Positions 30,495 through 41,600 of a DNA stretch of 64,000 nucleotides are shown here, in pieces. This stretch comes from Vandammella animalimorsus (lineage in GTDB: Bacteria > Pseudomonadota > Gammaproteobacteria > Burkholderiales > Burkholderiaceae_C), in NCBI RefSeq assembly GCF_002285285.1, contig NZ_NSJF01000004.1:248001-312000 (forward strand). The letters are read 5' to 3'. Under the pieces are notes generated by a model. The model searched no databases, had not been told where the DNA came from, and saw nothing but the letters and a program-made list of their open reading frames with translations. Every line of letters starts with the position of its first letter. The stretch's first letter is position 1. Position numbers and translations under genes: made by a program.

Positions 30495-32921
30495 ATGGTC
30501 CGCATGGATTTCCTACACACCGCCCAGGCGGCTGACCGCACTGGCGCCGCACCCTTCCCCAAGGCCAAGACCGCACTGGCCAGCGGCGCGCTGGCATTGG
30601 CCCTGGCGCTGGCTGGCCAGGGCATGGCCTGGGCCCAGGCCGGCCAGCCCAGCGTGCGCCGCGGCGAGCCGGTGACGCTGAATTTCGAGAACGCCGAGAT
30701 CGAGGCCGTGGCGCGCACCATGGCCACCATCACCGGCCGCAACGTGGTGGTCGATCCGCGCGTGCGCGGCACGCTGAATTTGGTCACCGAGCACCCGGTG
30801 TCGGCGCAGGCGGCCTTTGACCAGTTCCTGGTGGCGCTGCGCCTGCAGGGTTTTACGGTGGTGGAGGCCGCCGGCCTGTACAAGGTGGTGCCCGAAGCCG
30901 ATGCCAAGCTGCAAAGCGGCGGCGTGCACGTCTCGCAAGGGGCCTTCCCGGCGCGCGGGCCGCGCGGCGGGCAGATCGTCACACAGATCTTCCGCCTCAA
31001 CTATGAAAGCGCGGCCAATCTGGTGCCGACGCTGCGCCCGCTGATCAGCCCCAACAACACCATCAACGTCAACCCCGGCACGAATGCGCTGGTGATCACC
31101 GATTACGCCGACAACCTGGCGCGCATCGCCAAGATCATTGCCGCACTGGACGTGGCCGAGGGCACGGATCTGGAGGTCATCCCCCTCAAGCACGCGGTGG
31201 CCAGCGAGATGGTGCCACTGCTCACGCGCCTGCTGGGCAGCGACGGGGGCGCGGCCGTGGTGGCCAACGGCGGCGGCCAGGCGGCAGCGGCCGTGCCGGG
31301 CGGCGGGCAGGGCTTTCGCGCCACCATCCTCTCGGACATGCGCAGCAACAGCATCATCGTGCGCGCGGCCAACCCGGCGCGGCTGGCGCAAATCCGCAAG
31401 CTGGTGCAGCACCTGGACCAGCCGCCCGCGCCCGGCAGCTCGGCCGAGCACGGCAACATCCACGTGGTGTTCCTGAAAAACGCCGAGGCCAAGCAGCTGG
31501 CGCAAACCCTGCGCGCCGCGCTGGCTGCCGGGCGGCTGGGCGGCAGCCAGGGCAGCGCCGACGAGGGCCGCAGCAGCAGCGCCGGCACAGGCCGCAGCGA
31601 GGGCACTGCCGCCGCCGGCGCCACGGGCGCAGGCCTGAGCAGCAGCGCGGCCCTGGGCGAGGGCGGCAGCGCCCACTTCGGTCAGAGCCAGGCCGTCTCC
31701 ACCGGCGGCATCATCCAGGCCGACCCGGCCACCAATTCGCTCATCATCACCGCGCCCGATCCGCTGTACCGCCAACTGCGCGCCGTGATCGACAAGCTCG
31801 ACAGCCGCCGCGCCCAGGTGCTGATCGAGAGCATGGTGGTGGAGGTGCGCGCCGACAAGGCGGCCGAGTTCGGCATCCAGTGGCAAGGCGGCATCGGCCG
31901 CCAGGGCGACTCCAACGTGGGCGCCATCGGCACCAACTTCCGAGGAACGGGCAACATCATCGACCTGGCCGTGGCCGCAGAGGCGGCGCGGCGCGGCCGC
32001 GGCGGCCTGGGCAGCTTGTCATCGGACATGCTGGGCAACGGCATCAACCTGGGCTTGGCGCACAACTACGGCGGCACCTACGTGCTGGGCCTGCTGGCGC
32101 GCTTTCTGGAAGACACGGGCGATGCCAACGTGCTGTCCACGCCCAACATCCTGACGCTGGACAACGAGGAGGCGCGCATCATGATCGGCTCGAACGTGCC
32201 CTTCGTCACCGGCCGCTACACCAACAACAACAGCATTGGCAGCGGCTCGGTCAACCCCTTCCAGACCATCGAGCGCCAGGACGTGGGCCTGTCGCTGCGC
32301 GTCAAGCCGCAGATCAACGAGAACGGCACCGTCAAGCTGGCCGTGGTGCAGGAAATCTCCGACGTGCTGGCCAGCACCATCAACAACGCCAGCGGCCCCA
32401 GCACCAGCAAGCGCCTGATCGAAACCAACATCCTGGTCGAGGACGGCGGCATCATCGTGCTCGGCGGCCTGCTGGAAGACCGCTACGGCCAGCGCCAGGA
32501 AAAAGTGCCGCTGCTGGGCGACATCCCCGTGCTGGGCAATGCCTTTCGCAGCGAGCGCCGCACCCGCGACAAGGTCAACCTGATGGTGTTCCTGCGCCCC
32601 ACCGTGATCTACGACAGCGCCGGCAGCGACGCCATGGCCATGGAACGCTACGACATGATCCGAGGCGACCAAAGCATCGTGCAGCCAGGCCGCCATCTGA
32701 TTCTGGACAGCATCAACGCCGCGCCGCAACTGCCGCAGTTGCCGCAACTGCCCTCGCCCCCGGCGCAGGAGTCGGACAAGGAGCGTCAAGCCCGTCAGGC
32801 GCGGCGCACGCCGCCGCTCTCCAGCCTGACGCGCGACTCCCTGCATGCGCCGCCCGCTGGCGGCCGCCAGGTCGATGCGCGCCAGCTGCGCAGCGGCGAA
32901 TCCGACGGCTGGGCCGATTGA
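30495..32921 (+). CDS. gspD: Type II secretion system secretin GspD
   Basis: An 808-residue outer-membrane secretin that forms the exit pore. A signal peptide ends near AWAQA (about residue 48). Then come the N0 domain ([33 protein letters not shown]), repeated N1-N3 modules ([60 protein letters not shown]) and a Gly/Ser-rich loop. The secretin core shows [42 protein letters not shown] and [17 protein letters not shown]. Translation may begin at the ATG at 30495 or the one at 30504. It lies in the gspL-E operon; GspD is normally helped by a pilotin or GspN-type partners. Confidence 0.96.
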   Translation: MVRMDFLHTAQAADRTGAAPFPKAKTALASGALALALALAGQGMAWAQAGQPSVRRGEPVTLNFENAEIEAVARTMATITGRNVVVDPRVRGTLNLVTEHPVSAQAAFDQFLVALRLQGFTVVEAAGLYKVVPEADAKLQSGGVHVSQGAFPARGPRGGQIVTQIFRLNYESAANLVPTLRPLISPNNTINVNPGTNALVITDYADNLARIAKIIAALDVAEGTDLEVIPLKHAVASEMVPLLTRLLGSDGGAAVVANGGGQAAAAVPGGGQGFRATILSDMRSNSIIVRAANPARLAQIRKLVQHLDQPPAPGSSAEHGNIHVVFLKNAEAKQLAQTLRAALAAGRLGGSQGSADEGRSSSAGTGRSEGTAAAGATGAGLSSSAALGEGGSAHFGQSQAVSTGGIIQADPATNSLIITAPDPLYRQLRAVIDKLDSRRAQVLIESMVVEVRADKAAEFGIQWQGGIGRQGDSNVGAIGTNFRGTGNIIDLAVAAEAARRGRGGLGSLSSDMLGNGINLGLAHNYGGTYVLGLLARFLEDTGDANVLSTPNILTLDNEEARIMIGSNVPFVTGRYTNNNSIGSGSVNPFQTIERQDVGLSLRVKPQINENGTVKLAVVQEISDVLASTINNASGPSTSKRLIETNILVEDGGIIVLGGLLEDRYGQRQEKVPLLGDIPVLGNAFRSERRTRDKVNLMVFLRPTVIYDSAGSDAMAMERYDMIRGDQSIVQPGRHLILDSINAAPQLPQLPQLPSPPAQESDKERQARQARRTPPLSSLTRDSLHAPPAGGRQVDARQLRSGESDGWAD

Positions 32922-32971
32922 CGCGGCCAACGCCCAATCTTATTGCTGCTGCGCCGCCCATTCAGTCGCCC

Positions 32972-34369
32972 ATGGCCGCCTTGCACTACCCCCTGCCCTA
33001 TGCCTTTGCCCGCAGCGCCCAGCTGCTGCTGGAGGACGATGGCACCCGCCTGACGCTGTGGCACGGGCCCAGCCCCAATGCCAGCGCGCTGGGCGAAGTG
33101 CTGCGCAACTACCCGCAATTCGAGCCCCAGCCGCTGGACGCCGCCGCCCTGGCGCAGCGCATCAGCGCCGCCTATTCCGGCGGTGACTCCGACGCCGCGC
33201 TGGTGGTCAGCGAAGTCGAAGGCGTGGCCGACCTGACCCGCATGATGCAGGAGCTGCCCGCCGTGGAAGACCTGCTCGAAGCCGCCGACGACGCGCCCAT
33301 CATCCGCATGCTCAACGCCCTGCTGACCCAGGCCGCGCGCGATGGCGCCAGCGACATCCACATCGAGCCTTATGAGCGCCACTCCAGCGTGCGGCTGCGC
33401 GTCGATGGCAGCCTGCGCGAGATCGTGCAGCCCAACCGTGCGCTGCACGGCGCGCTGATCTCGCGCCTGAAGATCATGGCCGATCTGGACATCGCCGAAA
33501 AACGCCTGCCGCAGGACGGCCGCATCGCCCTGCGCCTGGGCACGCGCGCCATTGACGTGCGCGTCTCCACCCTGCCCAGCGCGCATGGCGAGCGCGCCGT
33601 GCTGCGCCTGCTGGACAAAAGCGAAGGCCGCCTGAGCCTGGAAGCCGTGGGCATGCAGGGCCAGACCCTGGCGCAGTTCGAGCGCCTCATCCACCAGCCG
33701 CACGGCATCCTGCTCGTCACCGGCCCCACCGGCTCGGGCAAGACCACCACGCTTTACGCCGCGCTGCACCGGCTGGACGCGCGCGCGCAAAACATCATGA
33801 CGGTGGAAGACCCCATCGAATACGAGCTGCCCGGCGTGGGCCAGACCCAGGTCAACAGCAAGATCGACCTCACCTTCGCCACCGCGCTGCGCGCCATCCT
33901 GCGCCAGGACCCGGACGTCATCATGATCGGCGAGATCCGCGACTTCGAAACCGCGCAAATCGCCATCCAGGCCTCGCTGACCGGCCACCTGGTGCTGGCC
34001 ACGCTGCACACCAACGACGCCGCCAGCGCCGTCACGCGCCTGATCGACATGGGCGTGGAGCCGTTCTTGCTTTCCTCCTCGCTGCTGGGCGTGCTGGCCC
34101 AGCGCCTGGTGCGCAAATACTGCACGCACTGCCACGGCAAAGGCTGCGGGCACTGCAACCAAAACGGCTACCACGGCCGCACCGGTCTGTTCGAACTGCT
34201 GGTGGTGGACGAGGCCATCCGCGCCCTCATCCACGGCGAGCAGGCCGAAGCCGCCATCCGCGAGCACGCCCTGGCCCACGGCATGCAACTGATGCGCGAG
34301 GACGGCCAGCGCCTGGTGCAAGCGGGCATCACCAGCTTCGAGGAAGTGCTGCGCGTCACGCGCGATTGA
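32972..34369 (+). CDS. gspE: Type II secretion ATPase GspE
   Basis: A 465-residue cytoplasmic hexameric ATPase that powers pseudopilus assembly. The Walker A motif is GPTGSGKTT at 251-259, the Asp box is [18 protein letters not shown], Walker B-like [21 protein letters not shown] and the His box [16 protein letters not shown] tetracysteine zinc motif [12 protein letters not shown] starts at C384. It is a little shorter than typical GspE (about 500) because the N-terminal domain is reduced. Last gene of this gsp block: gspF to gspK are not in the window. Confidence 0.96.
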   Translation: MAALHYPLPYAFARSAQLLLEDDGTRLTLWHGPSPNASALGEVLRNYPQFEPQPLDAAALAQRISAAYSGGDSDAALVVSEVEGVADLTRMMQELPAVEDLLEAADDAPIIRMLNALLTQAARDGASDIHIEPYERHSSVRLRVDGSLREIVQPNRALHGALISRLKIMADLDIAEKRLPQDGRIALRLGTRAIDVRVSTLPSAHGERAVLRLLDKSEGRLSLEAVGMQGQTLAQFERLIHQPHGILLVTGPTGSGKTTTLYAALHRLDARAQNIMTVEDPIEYELPGVGQTQVNSKIDLTFATALRAILRQDPDVIMIGEIRDFETAQIAIQASLTGHLVLATLHTNDAASAVTRLIDMGVEPFLLSSSLLGVLAQRLVRKYCTHCHGKGCGHCNQNGYHGRTGLFELLVVDEAIRALIHGEQAEAAIREHALAHGMQLMREDGQRLVQAGITSFEEVLRVTRD

Positions 34370-34381
34370 TGCTTCAAAGGT

Positions 34382-34410
34382 TTGCACGAAAGGCCCAAGG
34401 CCGCTACAAT
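34382..34410 (+). promoter_or_regulatory. Sigma-70 promoter of rplU-rpmA
   Basis: TTGCAC (34382-34387), a 17-bp spacer and TACAAT (34405-34410): a good match to the housekeeping consensus. Transcription would start near 34417, leaving a leader of about 160 nt before rplU, long enough for autoregulation by ribosomal protein, although no specific structure was identified. Confidence 0.65.
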
Positions 34411-34577
34411 GCGCGGTTCATTTGCCCGGCTTGGCGCTGCCTGGTGCTTTTTGCCATTGTGCTGCTGGCCAAACGCAGCAGCGCGTAGGGCAGGTGCAAA
34501 TCCCGTCATTGCGTTTTTTCCTTTCTTGGCCGGCAGCGGCCAGGCAGGGCAAGAACCTCGTTTTTTGGATGAATCAC

Positions 34578-34889
34578 ATGTACGCAGTCATAAAAACCGG
34601 CGGCAAGCAGTATCGCGTTGCAGCCGGCGACAAAATCAAGGTAGAACAGATCGCTGCGGACGTGGGCCAGGAAATCGTGCTCGATCAAGTGCTTGCCATC
34701 GGCAACGGCGCTGATCTGAAAATCGGCACGCCATTGGTTTCCGGTGCCAGCGTCAAGGCGACTGTGCTCTCGCAGGGCAAGCACGACAAAGTGCGCATCT
34801 TCAAGCTGCGCCGTCGCAAGCACTACCAGAAGCATCAAGGCCATCGCCAGCGCTACACCGAGCTGCAGATTGGCGATATCGCTGCATAA
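34578..34889 (+). CDS. rplU: 50S ribosomal protein L21
   Basis: A 103-residue ribosomal protein. The sequence [20 protein letters not shown] is the canonical L21 start, with [24 protein letters not shown] near the C-terminus. It is the first gene of the conserved rplU-rpmA-obgE block, 34 bp before rpmA. Confidence 0.98.
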   Translation: MYAVIKTGGKQYRVAAGDKIKVEQIAADVGQEIVLDQVLAIGNGADLKIGTPLVSGASVKATVLSQGKHDKVRIFKLRRRKHYQKHQGHRQRYTELQIGDIAA

Positions 34890-34923
34890 CACAGCACCTC
34901 ACGCAGCAGGAAAGGATTAAGAC

Positions 34924-35184
34924 ATGGCACAGAAAAAAGGCGGCGGCTCTACGCGCAACGGTCGCGACTCCAAGCCCAAGATGCTGGGTGTCAAGGCCTA
35001 TGGTGGCGAGCTGGTCAGCGCCGGCTCGATCATCGTTCGTCAGCGTGGCACTCGCATGCACGCTGGCACCAATGTCGGCATGGGCAAGGACCACACGCTG
35101 TATGCACTGGTCGATGGGCACGTGGTATTCCGCAACAAGGGTGCGCTGAACAAGCACACCGTGGAAATCGCCCCTGCGGCCTGA
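34924..35184 (+). CDS. rpmA: 50S ribosomal protein L27
   Basis: An 86-residue ribosomal protein with the peptidyl-transferase-centre N-terminus [17 protein letters not shown] and the conserved [10 protein letters not shown]-like [22 protein letters not shown] lies upstream of the ATG. A strong terminator follows, so obgE needs read-through or its own promoter. Confidence 0.98.
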   Translation: MAQKKGGGSTRNGRDSKPKMLGVKAYGGELVSAGSIIVRQRGTRMHAGTNVGMGKDHTLYALVDGHVVFRNKGALNKHTVEIAPAA

Positions 35185-35230
35185 TCGGTCTGCGCCCGTA
35201 GCAAACGCTGCGGGCGGCAGCAGTGGTTTT

Positions 35231-36357
<1,127 letters not shown>

Positions 36358-36360
<3 letters not shown>

Positions 36361-36530
36361 GAGCCTCTGTTCACGGTCTCGGTACGCGTGGGCAAGAAGC
36401 GGTTTGGACTGGGCTGCAAAACGCAAAACACCGCCATATGGCCCCCCAGCCATGGCGAGGCTTTGCCAGACCAAAGCCGCCCCAATCCACTTCCATTGCC
36501 TGCCCTGCAGGGGCTTTGAGCAGGTTCTAA
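36358..36530. repeat. Palindromic intergenic repeat, subfamily A, copy 2
   Basis: About 173 bp with the same build as copy 1: left end GAGAGCCTCTGTTCACGGTCTCGG, right end GCTTTGAGCAGGTTCTAA (complement TTAGAACCTGCTCAAAGC). Shared internal blocks are TGGGCAAGAAGCGGTTTGGACTGGG and GGCGAGGCTTTGC. The centre pairs GCCATATGGC with GCCATGGC. It begins at the obgE stop codon and ends 13 bp before the stop of the convergent glycosyltransferase gene. Confidence 0.75.
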
Positions 36531-36543
36531 GCCTCTGCCGCGA

Positions 36544-37686
36544 TTACGGCGCAGCGTCGTCGTCGCCCGGCGGGCGCGAGCTGCGCCAGCGCATGTAGGC
36601 TGGCACCTTGAAGCGCACGATGGTGATGTAGGCAAAGGTGTAGAGGCCGGCAAACAGCACGCAACAGGCCAACAGCACCCAGGTGGTGTGCCAGAACAGA
36701 ATGGCCGGCAGCACCGTCAGCACGGTAAAGCCCCACAAATAGGGCGAGGTGCGGTTGTTGCGCATCAGCATGTCGCGCGCCTCGTTGTCGTCATCGAAGA
36801 CGCGGTGCACGATGCGGCGGTAAATCAGCTGGTGGATGTGCAGTGCATCGGCCACGCCCGGCGAGCTACCCCGCACCCATTTGCGGTACATGGAAAACAG
36901 CGTCTCCCACACTGGGTAGATCAGCAGCAGCAACGGGAACCAGGGCGAGACCATCGGGTGGCGCTGCACCAGCAAAATGCTGCCGATGGACAGCACGCTG
37001 CCCCACAGGTAGGCGCCGCCGTCGCCCGCAAACAGCAGCCCGCGCGGGTAGTTCCAGATCAAAAAGCCGCCGCTGGCCGCTGCCGTGACCAGAAACACCA
37101 CGGCCAGCGTGCGGTCCTGCACCTGGATGCTCACGTGCGCCAGCGCCAGCGCCACGATGATGGCCACCATGCCGGCCAAGCCGTTGTAGCCGTCGATGAT
37201 GTTGAAGGCGTGCGGCAAGCCCGCAATGGCCAGCAGCGCAATGGCCACGCCCAGCCAGGGCCACAGCCCGGGGGCGGCATCCAGCCAGGCAATGTCCAGT
37301 CGCGGCACGCTCACCCCCAGCCAGGCCACGGCCAGCAAAGCGCTGGCCAAAGTCAGCGCAAAGCGCCAGCGCACGGCCATGCGCTGGCTCAGATCTTCGA
37401 GCACGCCGCCCAGCACCGCCGGCACCATGCACAGGCCCCAGCACAGCACCCACCAACCCAGCTGCAGGCCAGCGGCGTCACCCCGCAGGGTTTGCAACAC
37501 ACCCACGCAAATGGCCACGCCCATGCCTGCGGCCAGCGCCACGCCGCCCAGGCGCGGCACATCGCCCATATGGAAGCGCTGCGGCATATCGCCCGGATAG
37601 CGCCTGGCATGGCGACGCGCACTGCGCACCAACAGTCCGGCAGTGATGGCGGTGACAAAGAACGCACAGACGCACAGCAACAGCAT
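36544..37686 (-). CDS. Undecaprenyl-phosphate sugar-1-phosphate transferase (WecA/TagO type)
   Basis: A 380-residue polytopic membrane enzyme of the MraY/WecA superfamily that starts a polysaccharide by moving a sugar-phosphate from a UDP-sugar to undecaprenyl phosphate. About eleven hydrophobic segments are visible. Family motifs: PRLGGVAL near residue 44, EDLSQRMAVRWR in the first acidic loop, NIIDGYNGLAGM in the centre, FAGDGGAYLWG and the late HIHQLIYRR histidine motif. The first acidic motif reads ED rather than DD, as in some subfamilies. It lies 22 bp downstream of the glycosyltransferase gene on the same strand, so the two form an operon for O-antigen or exopolysaccharide. Confidence 0.88.
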   Translation of the reverse strand: MLLLCVCAFFVTAITAGLLVRSARRHARRYPGDMPQRFHMGDVPRLGGVALAAGMGVAICVGVLQTLRGDAAGLQLGWWVLCWGLCMVPAVLGGVLEDLSQRMAVRWRFALTLASALLAVAWLGVSVPRLDIAWLDAAPGLWPWLGVAIALLAIAGLPHAFNIIDGYNGLAGMVAIIVALALAHVSIQVQDRTLAVVFLVTAAASGGFLIWNYPRGLLFAGDGGAYLWGSVLSIGSILLVQRHPMVSPWFPLLLLIYPVWETLFSMYRKWVRGSSPGVADALHIHQLIYRRIVHRVFDDDNEARDMLMRNNRTSPYLWGFTVLTVLPAILFWHTTWVLLACCVLFAGLYTFAYITIVRFKVPAYMRWRSSRPPGDDDAAP

Positions 37687-37708
37687 CGCTTAGACCTTGT
37701 ACAAAAAA

Positions 37709-38554
37709 TCACTGCAATGCACGGCGCTGGGCGCTGGGGTGGTGGCGGGCCCAGCGGAAGCTGGGCAGGCGCCACAGCCGCAGCAGGCTGTGCACATGCC
37801 ACAGCAGCGGCCGCAGCTGGCGGCGGCTGGCGCGCTGCGCCAGATGCTGCATGCGGGTCTGGGCGCGCACCAAGGCGCCAATGTCGCGCCGCACACGCAG
37901 GCTCAGGTCCACATCCTCGCAGTACATGTGAAAGCCTTCGTCGAAGCCGCCCAGGCGCTGCCAATCGCGCAGTCGCAGCACCATGCAGGCGCCGCTGACC
38001 CAATCCACCACCTGCTCCTGACGCCCCAGCACGCGCCGACGCCACAGATTGCCCAGGCTGGGCAGGGCGCGCTCGTTGTCCTGCACCTGACCTTGGGCAT
38101 CGAGCAGCCGCGGATAGGCCAGGCCAGTGCCCGGCGCGCGCAACGCCGCCACCAGCTGTGCCAGCGGCTGGGCATCGAGCAGCTGAACGTCAGGGTTGAG
38201 AATGCAAATGTGCGTGGGCATGTCGGCACAGGCGGCGAGAGTGGCGATGGCGGCATTGTGATTGCGGCCAAAGCCAGCGGGCGCGCTATTACAAACGATT
38301 TCCAGTGTGAAAGGCAGCGCGCCCTGGGCCTGCAGGGCCTGCAGGGCCTGTTGCAGCGCTGGCTCCGGAACATTCAGTGTCACAATCACGCGGCCCAGGC
38401 AGGGCTCTGCCTGCTGCTGCAGTTGCCGCACCAGCGCCTCGATCCACTGGCCGTGGCCGTGGCTGACGATGGATACGGCCACGCACTCGCGCTCCGGGCT
38501 GGGCGATGCCGCAGACCGCTGCGCACCAGCAAACACCGCGTTCGAATCAGGCAT
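37709..38554 (-). CDS. Glycosyltransferase family 2 protein (rhamnosyl-type)
   Basis: A 281-residue GT2 enzyme of the rhamnosyltransferase/WcaA-like group. The GT-A fold shows VAVSIVSHGHG at the start, LPFTLEIVCNSAPAGFGRNHNAAI, the DxD-equivalent ILNPDVQLL, VDWVSGACMVLRLRDWQRLGGFDEGFHMYCEDVDLSLRV and a short C-terminal helical part. The ATG at 38554 gives the full fold. It is divergent from the large glycosyltransferase gene with 54 bp between starts and precedes the WecA-type gene. Confidence 0.9.
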   Translation of the reverse strand: MPDSNAVFAGAQRSAASPSPERECVAVSIVSHGHGQWIEALVRQLQQQAEPCLGRVIVTLNVPEPALQQALQALQAQGALPFTLEIVCNSAPAGFGRNHNAAIATLAACADMPTHICILNPDVQLLDAQPLAQLVAALRAPGTGLAYPRLLDAQGQVQDNERALPSLGNLWRRRVLGRQEQVVDWVSGACMVLRLRDWQRLGGFDEGFHMYCEDVDLSLRVRRDIGALVRAQTRMQHLAQRASRRQLRPLLWHVHSLLRLWRLPSFRWARHHPSAQRRALQ

Positions 38555-38608
38555 GGGCAGTTGCAGAGCTGGCCCGGCAATGCCCAGGCCAATGGTTGAC
38601 AAGAGACG

Positions 38609-41600
38609 ATGACACTTTCCACGAACGAACTGCACATCTACCTGCGCAATATCGACGACGGCGAGCGCACTTCCCTGTCCGTGCTGGTACAGGAAATCGC
38701 CCCGGGCAGCCAGGTGCTGGACCTGGGCTGCGGCAGCGGCGCGCTGGGCCAGTACCTGCACACGAAAAAGCAATGCACCGTCGATGGCGTGACCTTCAAC
38801 GATGCCGAGGCGGAACTGGCCAGACCCTATTATCGTCAGGTCGCCGTCGCCAATCTGGAGCTGACGCTGCCCAGCGCACTGTTTGGCGAGCAGCGCTACG
38901 ACGCCATCGTCTGCGCCGACATCCTGGAGCACCTGCGCCAGCCCCAGGCCGTGCTGGCCGACCTGCGCCAGCTGCTGAAGCCAGCCGGGCAGCTGCTGAT
39001 CTCCATCCCCAACAGCAGCTATGCGGGGCTGGTCGCCGAGCTGGTCGAGGGCGAGTTCCGCTACCGCGAAGAAGGTCTGCTCGATGCCACGCATGTGCGC
39101 CACTTCACGCGCCGCTCGCTGCTGCGCCTGCTGCAAGAGCAAGGCTGGCAGGTGCAGCAATTGCAGGCCATCGAGCGGCCACTGCAGGAGTCGGAGTTCA
39201 AGCAGGCCTTCGACGCCCTGCCGCCCGCCGCGGCGCGCTACCTCTTGGCCGCGCCCGATGCGCTGACCTACCAGTTCATCGTCAGCGCCTCAGCGCATGA
39301 GGGCCAGGCGCCGGACAACACGCCCTGGCTGCTGCCACAGGCCGAGGCACTGCCCGGCCAGACGCTGGCGCGCCAGGCCCATTTCTCGGCCCAGCTGTAC
39401 TGGGACGAGGGCCAGGGCTTTGCCGAAGAACGCAAGCTGGTGCAGCCCGGCGCCATAGGCCAGCCACGGCAAACCCTGCGCTTTGCGCTGCCCGTACCAG
39501 CGGCGCAGCTGCATGGGCTGCGGCTGGACCCCGCCGACCGGCCTGGCATCCTCTACCTGCACGCGCTGCGCCTGTTCGATGCGCAGCAGCGCCCGCTGTG
39601 GCAGTGGCAGCCCGATGCCGACGGCCAGCCGCTGCTGCAAGCCGCGCCCTCACAACAAATCGCCTGGGGCGGCGCCCTGCTGGGCCAGGCGCAAGCCATG
39701 CCACTGATACTGACCGGTGACGACCCCTGGCTGCAGCTTCCGCTGGACCTGGCCCGGCTGCAGCAGGCCGAATCCCCAGGCCCGCTGACGCTGGAAGTGG
39801 AGCTGGGCTGGCCCATGTCGGCCGATTACCTCAGCCTGGTGGGCCAGGTGCAACCACTGGAGCGCGCGCAGCGCCAACTGCACGAGCAGCTGCAGGCCCA
39901 GGGCGAGCGCCTGGCGCAGATCTGGCGCGACCATGAGCAACTGGCCCAGGCCCATGCCCAACTGCAGGGCGAACGCGCCCAGCTGCACACCGCACACGAA
40001 GCGCTGCAGGCCCGGTGGCAGCACACCGAGCAGGAAGCGCGGCAAGTGTTTGCCGAGCGCGCCCAGGCCCAGGCCGAAGTGGCCGATCTGCACCAGCAAC
40101 TGCGCGGCATGGCCGAGCACCTGCAAAACATGCGCAATTCGCGCCCATTCCGCTACACCAGGCCGCTGGTGCGCATGCGCGACTGGGGCCGCCAGCTGCT
40201 GCAAGGCCCAGGCCAGACCGCTGCCAACCCCGCAGCCCCCCCGCCACCGGCACCGGCTGGCCTGGCCAATGCCACGGCAGGCGCCCCTGCCCAAGACCCA
40301 GCCGCCAGCGCCCCCGTGCCCGCGCCGCTGGGCGAGACCGTGGACATCGTCGTGCCGGTTTACCGCGGCCTGGCCGACACCCAGCTGTGCGTCGAATCGG
40401 TGCTGGCCAGCCCGGTGCGCGCGCCCTACCGGCTGATCGTCATCAACGACTGCAGCCCCGAGCCCGAAGTCACCGAGTGGCTGCGCCAGAAGGCCGCGGC
40501 CGAGCCGCGCATCACGCTGCTGGAAAACGAGCAGAACCTGGGCTTCGTGGGCACCGTCAACCGGGGCATGCAGGCCTCGCAAAGCCACGACGTGCTGCTG
40601 CTCAACAGCGATACCGAAGTGGCCAACGACTGGCTGGACCGGCTGCGCCGCACGGCCTACGCCGCTGCCAACGTTGGCACGGTCACGCCCTTTTCCAGCA
40701 ATGCGACGATCTGCAGCTACCCGGTGTTCTGCGCCGCCAACCCCCTGCCGCCAGGGCAGACCACAGCTTCGCTGGACCAACTCTTTGCCCAGGCCAATGC
40801 CGGCGCCCATGTGGACGTGCCCACCGGCGTGGGCTTTTGCATGTACATCCGCCGCGACTGCCTGCAGGACGTGGGCCTGTTCGACGAGGAGCACTTCGGC
40901 AAGGGCTACGGCGAGGAAAACGACTTCTGCCAACGCGCCATCGCCAAGGGCTGGCGCAACCTGCATGCGCTGGACACCTACGTGCTGCACACCGGCGGCG
41001 TGAGCTTTGGCGAGAGCAAAAGCCCGCGCGAGCAGGCCGCCATGCAAACCCTGCGCCAGCTGCACCCCAGCTACGAGCTGCAGGTGCATGAATTCCTGGC
41101 GCGCGACCCGGCCCGGCCTGCGCGGCTGGCCGTGGACTGGCTGCGCCACACCGACGCAGGGCGCAAGCCCATCGTGCTGGCCGTGCAGCACCAGCGCGGC
41201 GGCGGCACCGAGCGCCATGTGCTGGAGCTGGCGCAAAGCCTGGCCGAGCAAGCCGTGTTCCTGTCGCTGCGCCCGGCGGGCGCGCAGCGCGTGCAGCTGC
41301 AGCTCATCGAATGCGCCCCGGCGGCACAGGCAAAGGCAGAAGCTGAGGCCGACGCCAATCCCGATACCCACATCAGCGCCGCCGCCCAGCCACAGGCCCG
41401 GCTTTCCAAACAATGGTCGCTGCTGTTCGATCTGGGTACGCAGCGCGATGAGCTGCTGCAATGGCTCAAGGCCCTGCCCGTGGCCCACATCCACTACCAC
41501 CACCTGCTGGGCCATGAACGCCTGATCTGGGAGCTGCCGCAGCTGCTGGGCATGGAGTACGACTTCACCGTGCACGACTTCTACAGCTTCTGCACCAACA

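Noticed and set aside
36544-37686. Loss of activity in the WecA-type enzyme because the first acidic motif reads ED, not DD
   Set aside because: The other motifs are intact and an ED form is found in some subfamilies, so inactivation is not supported.
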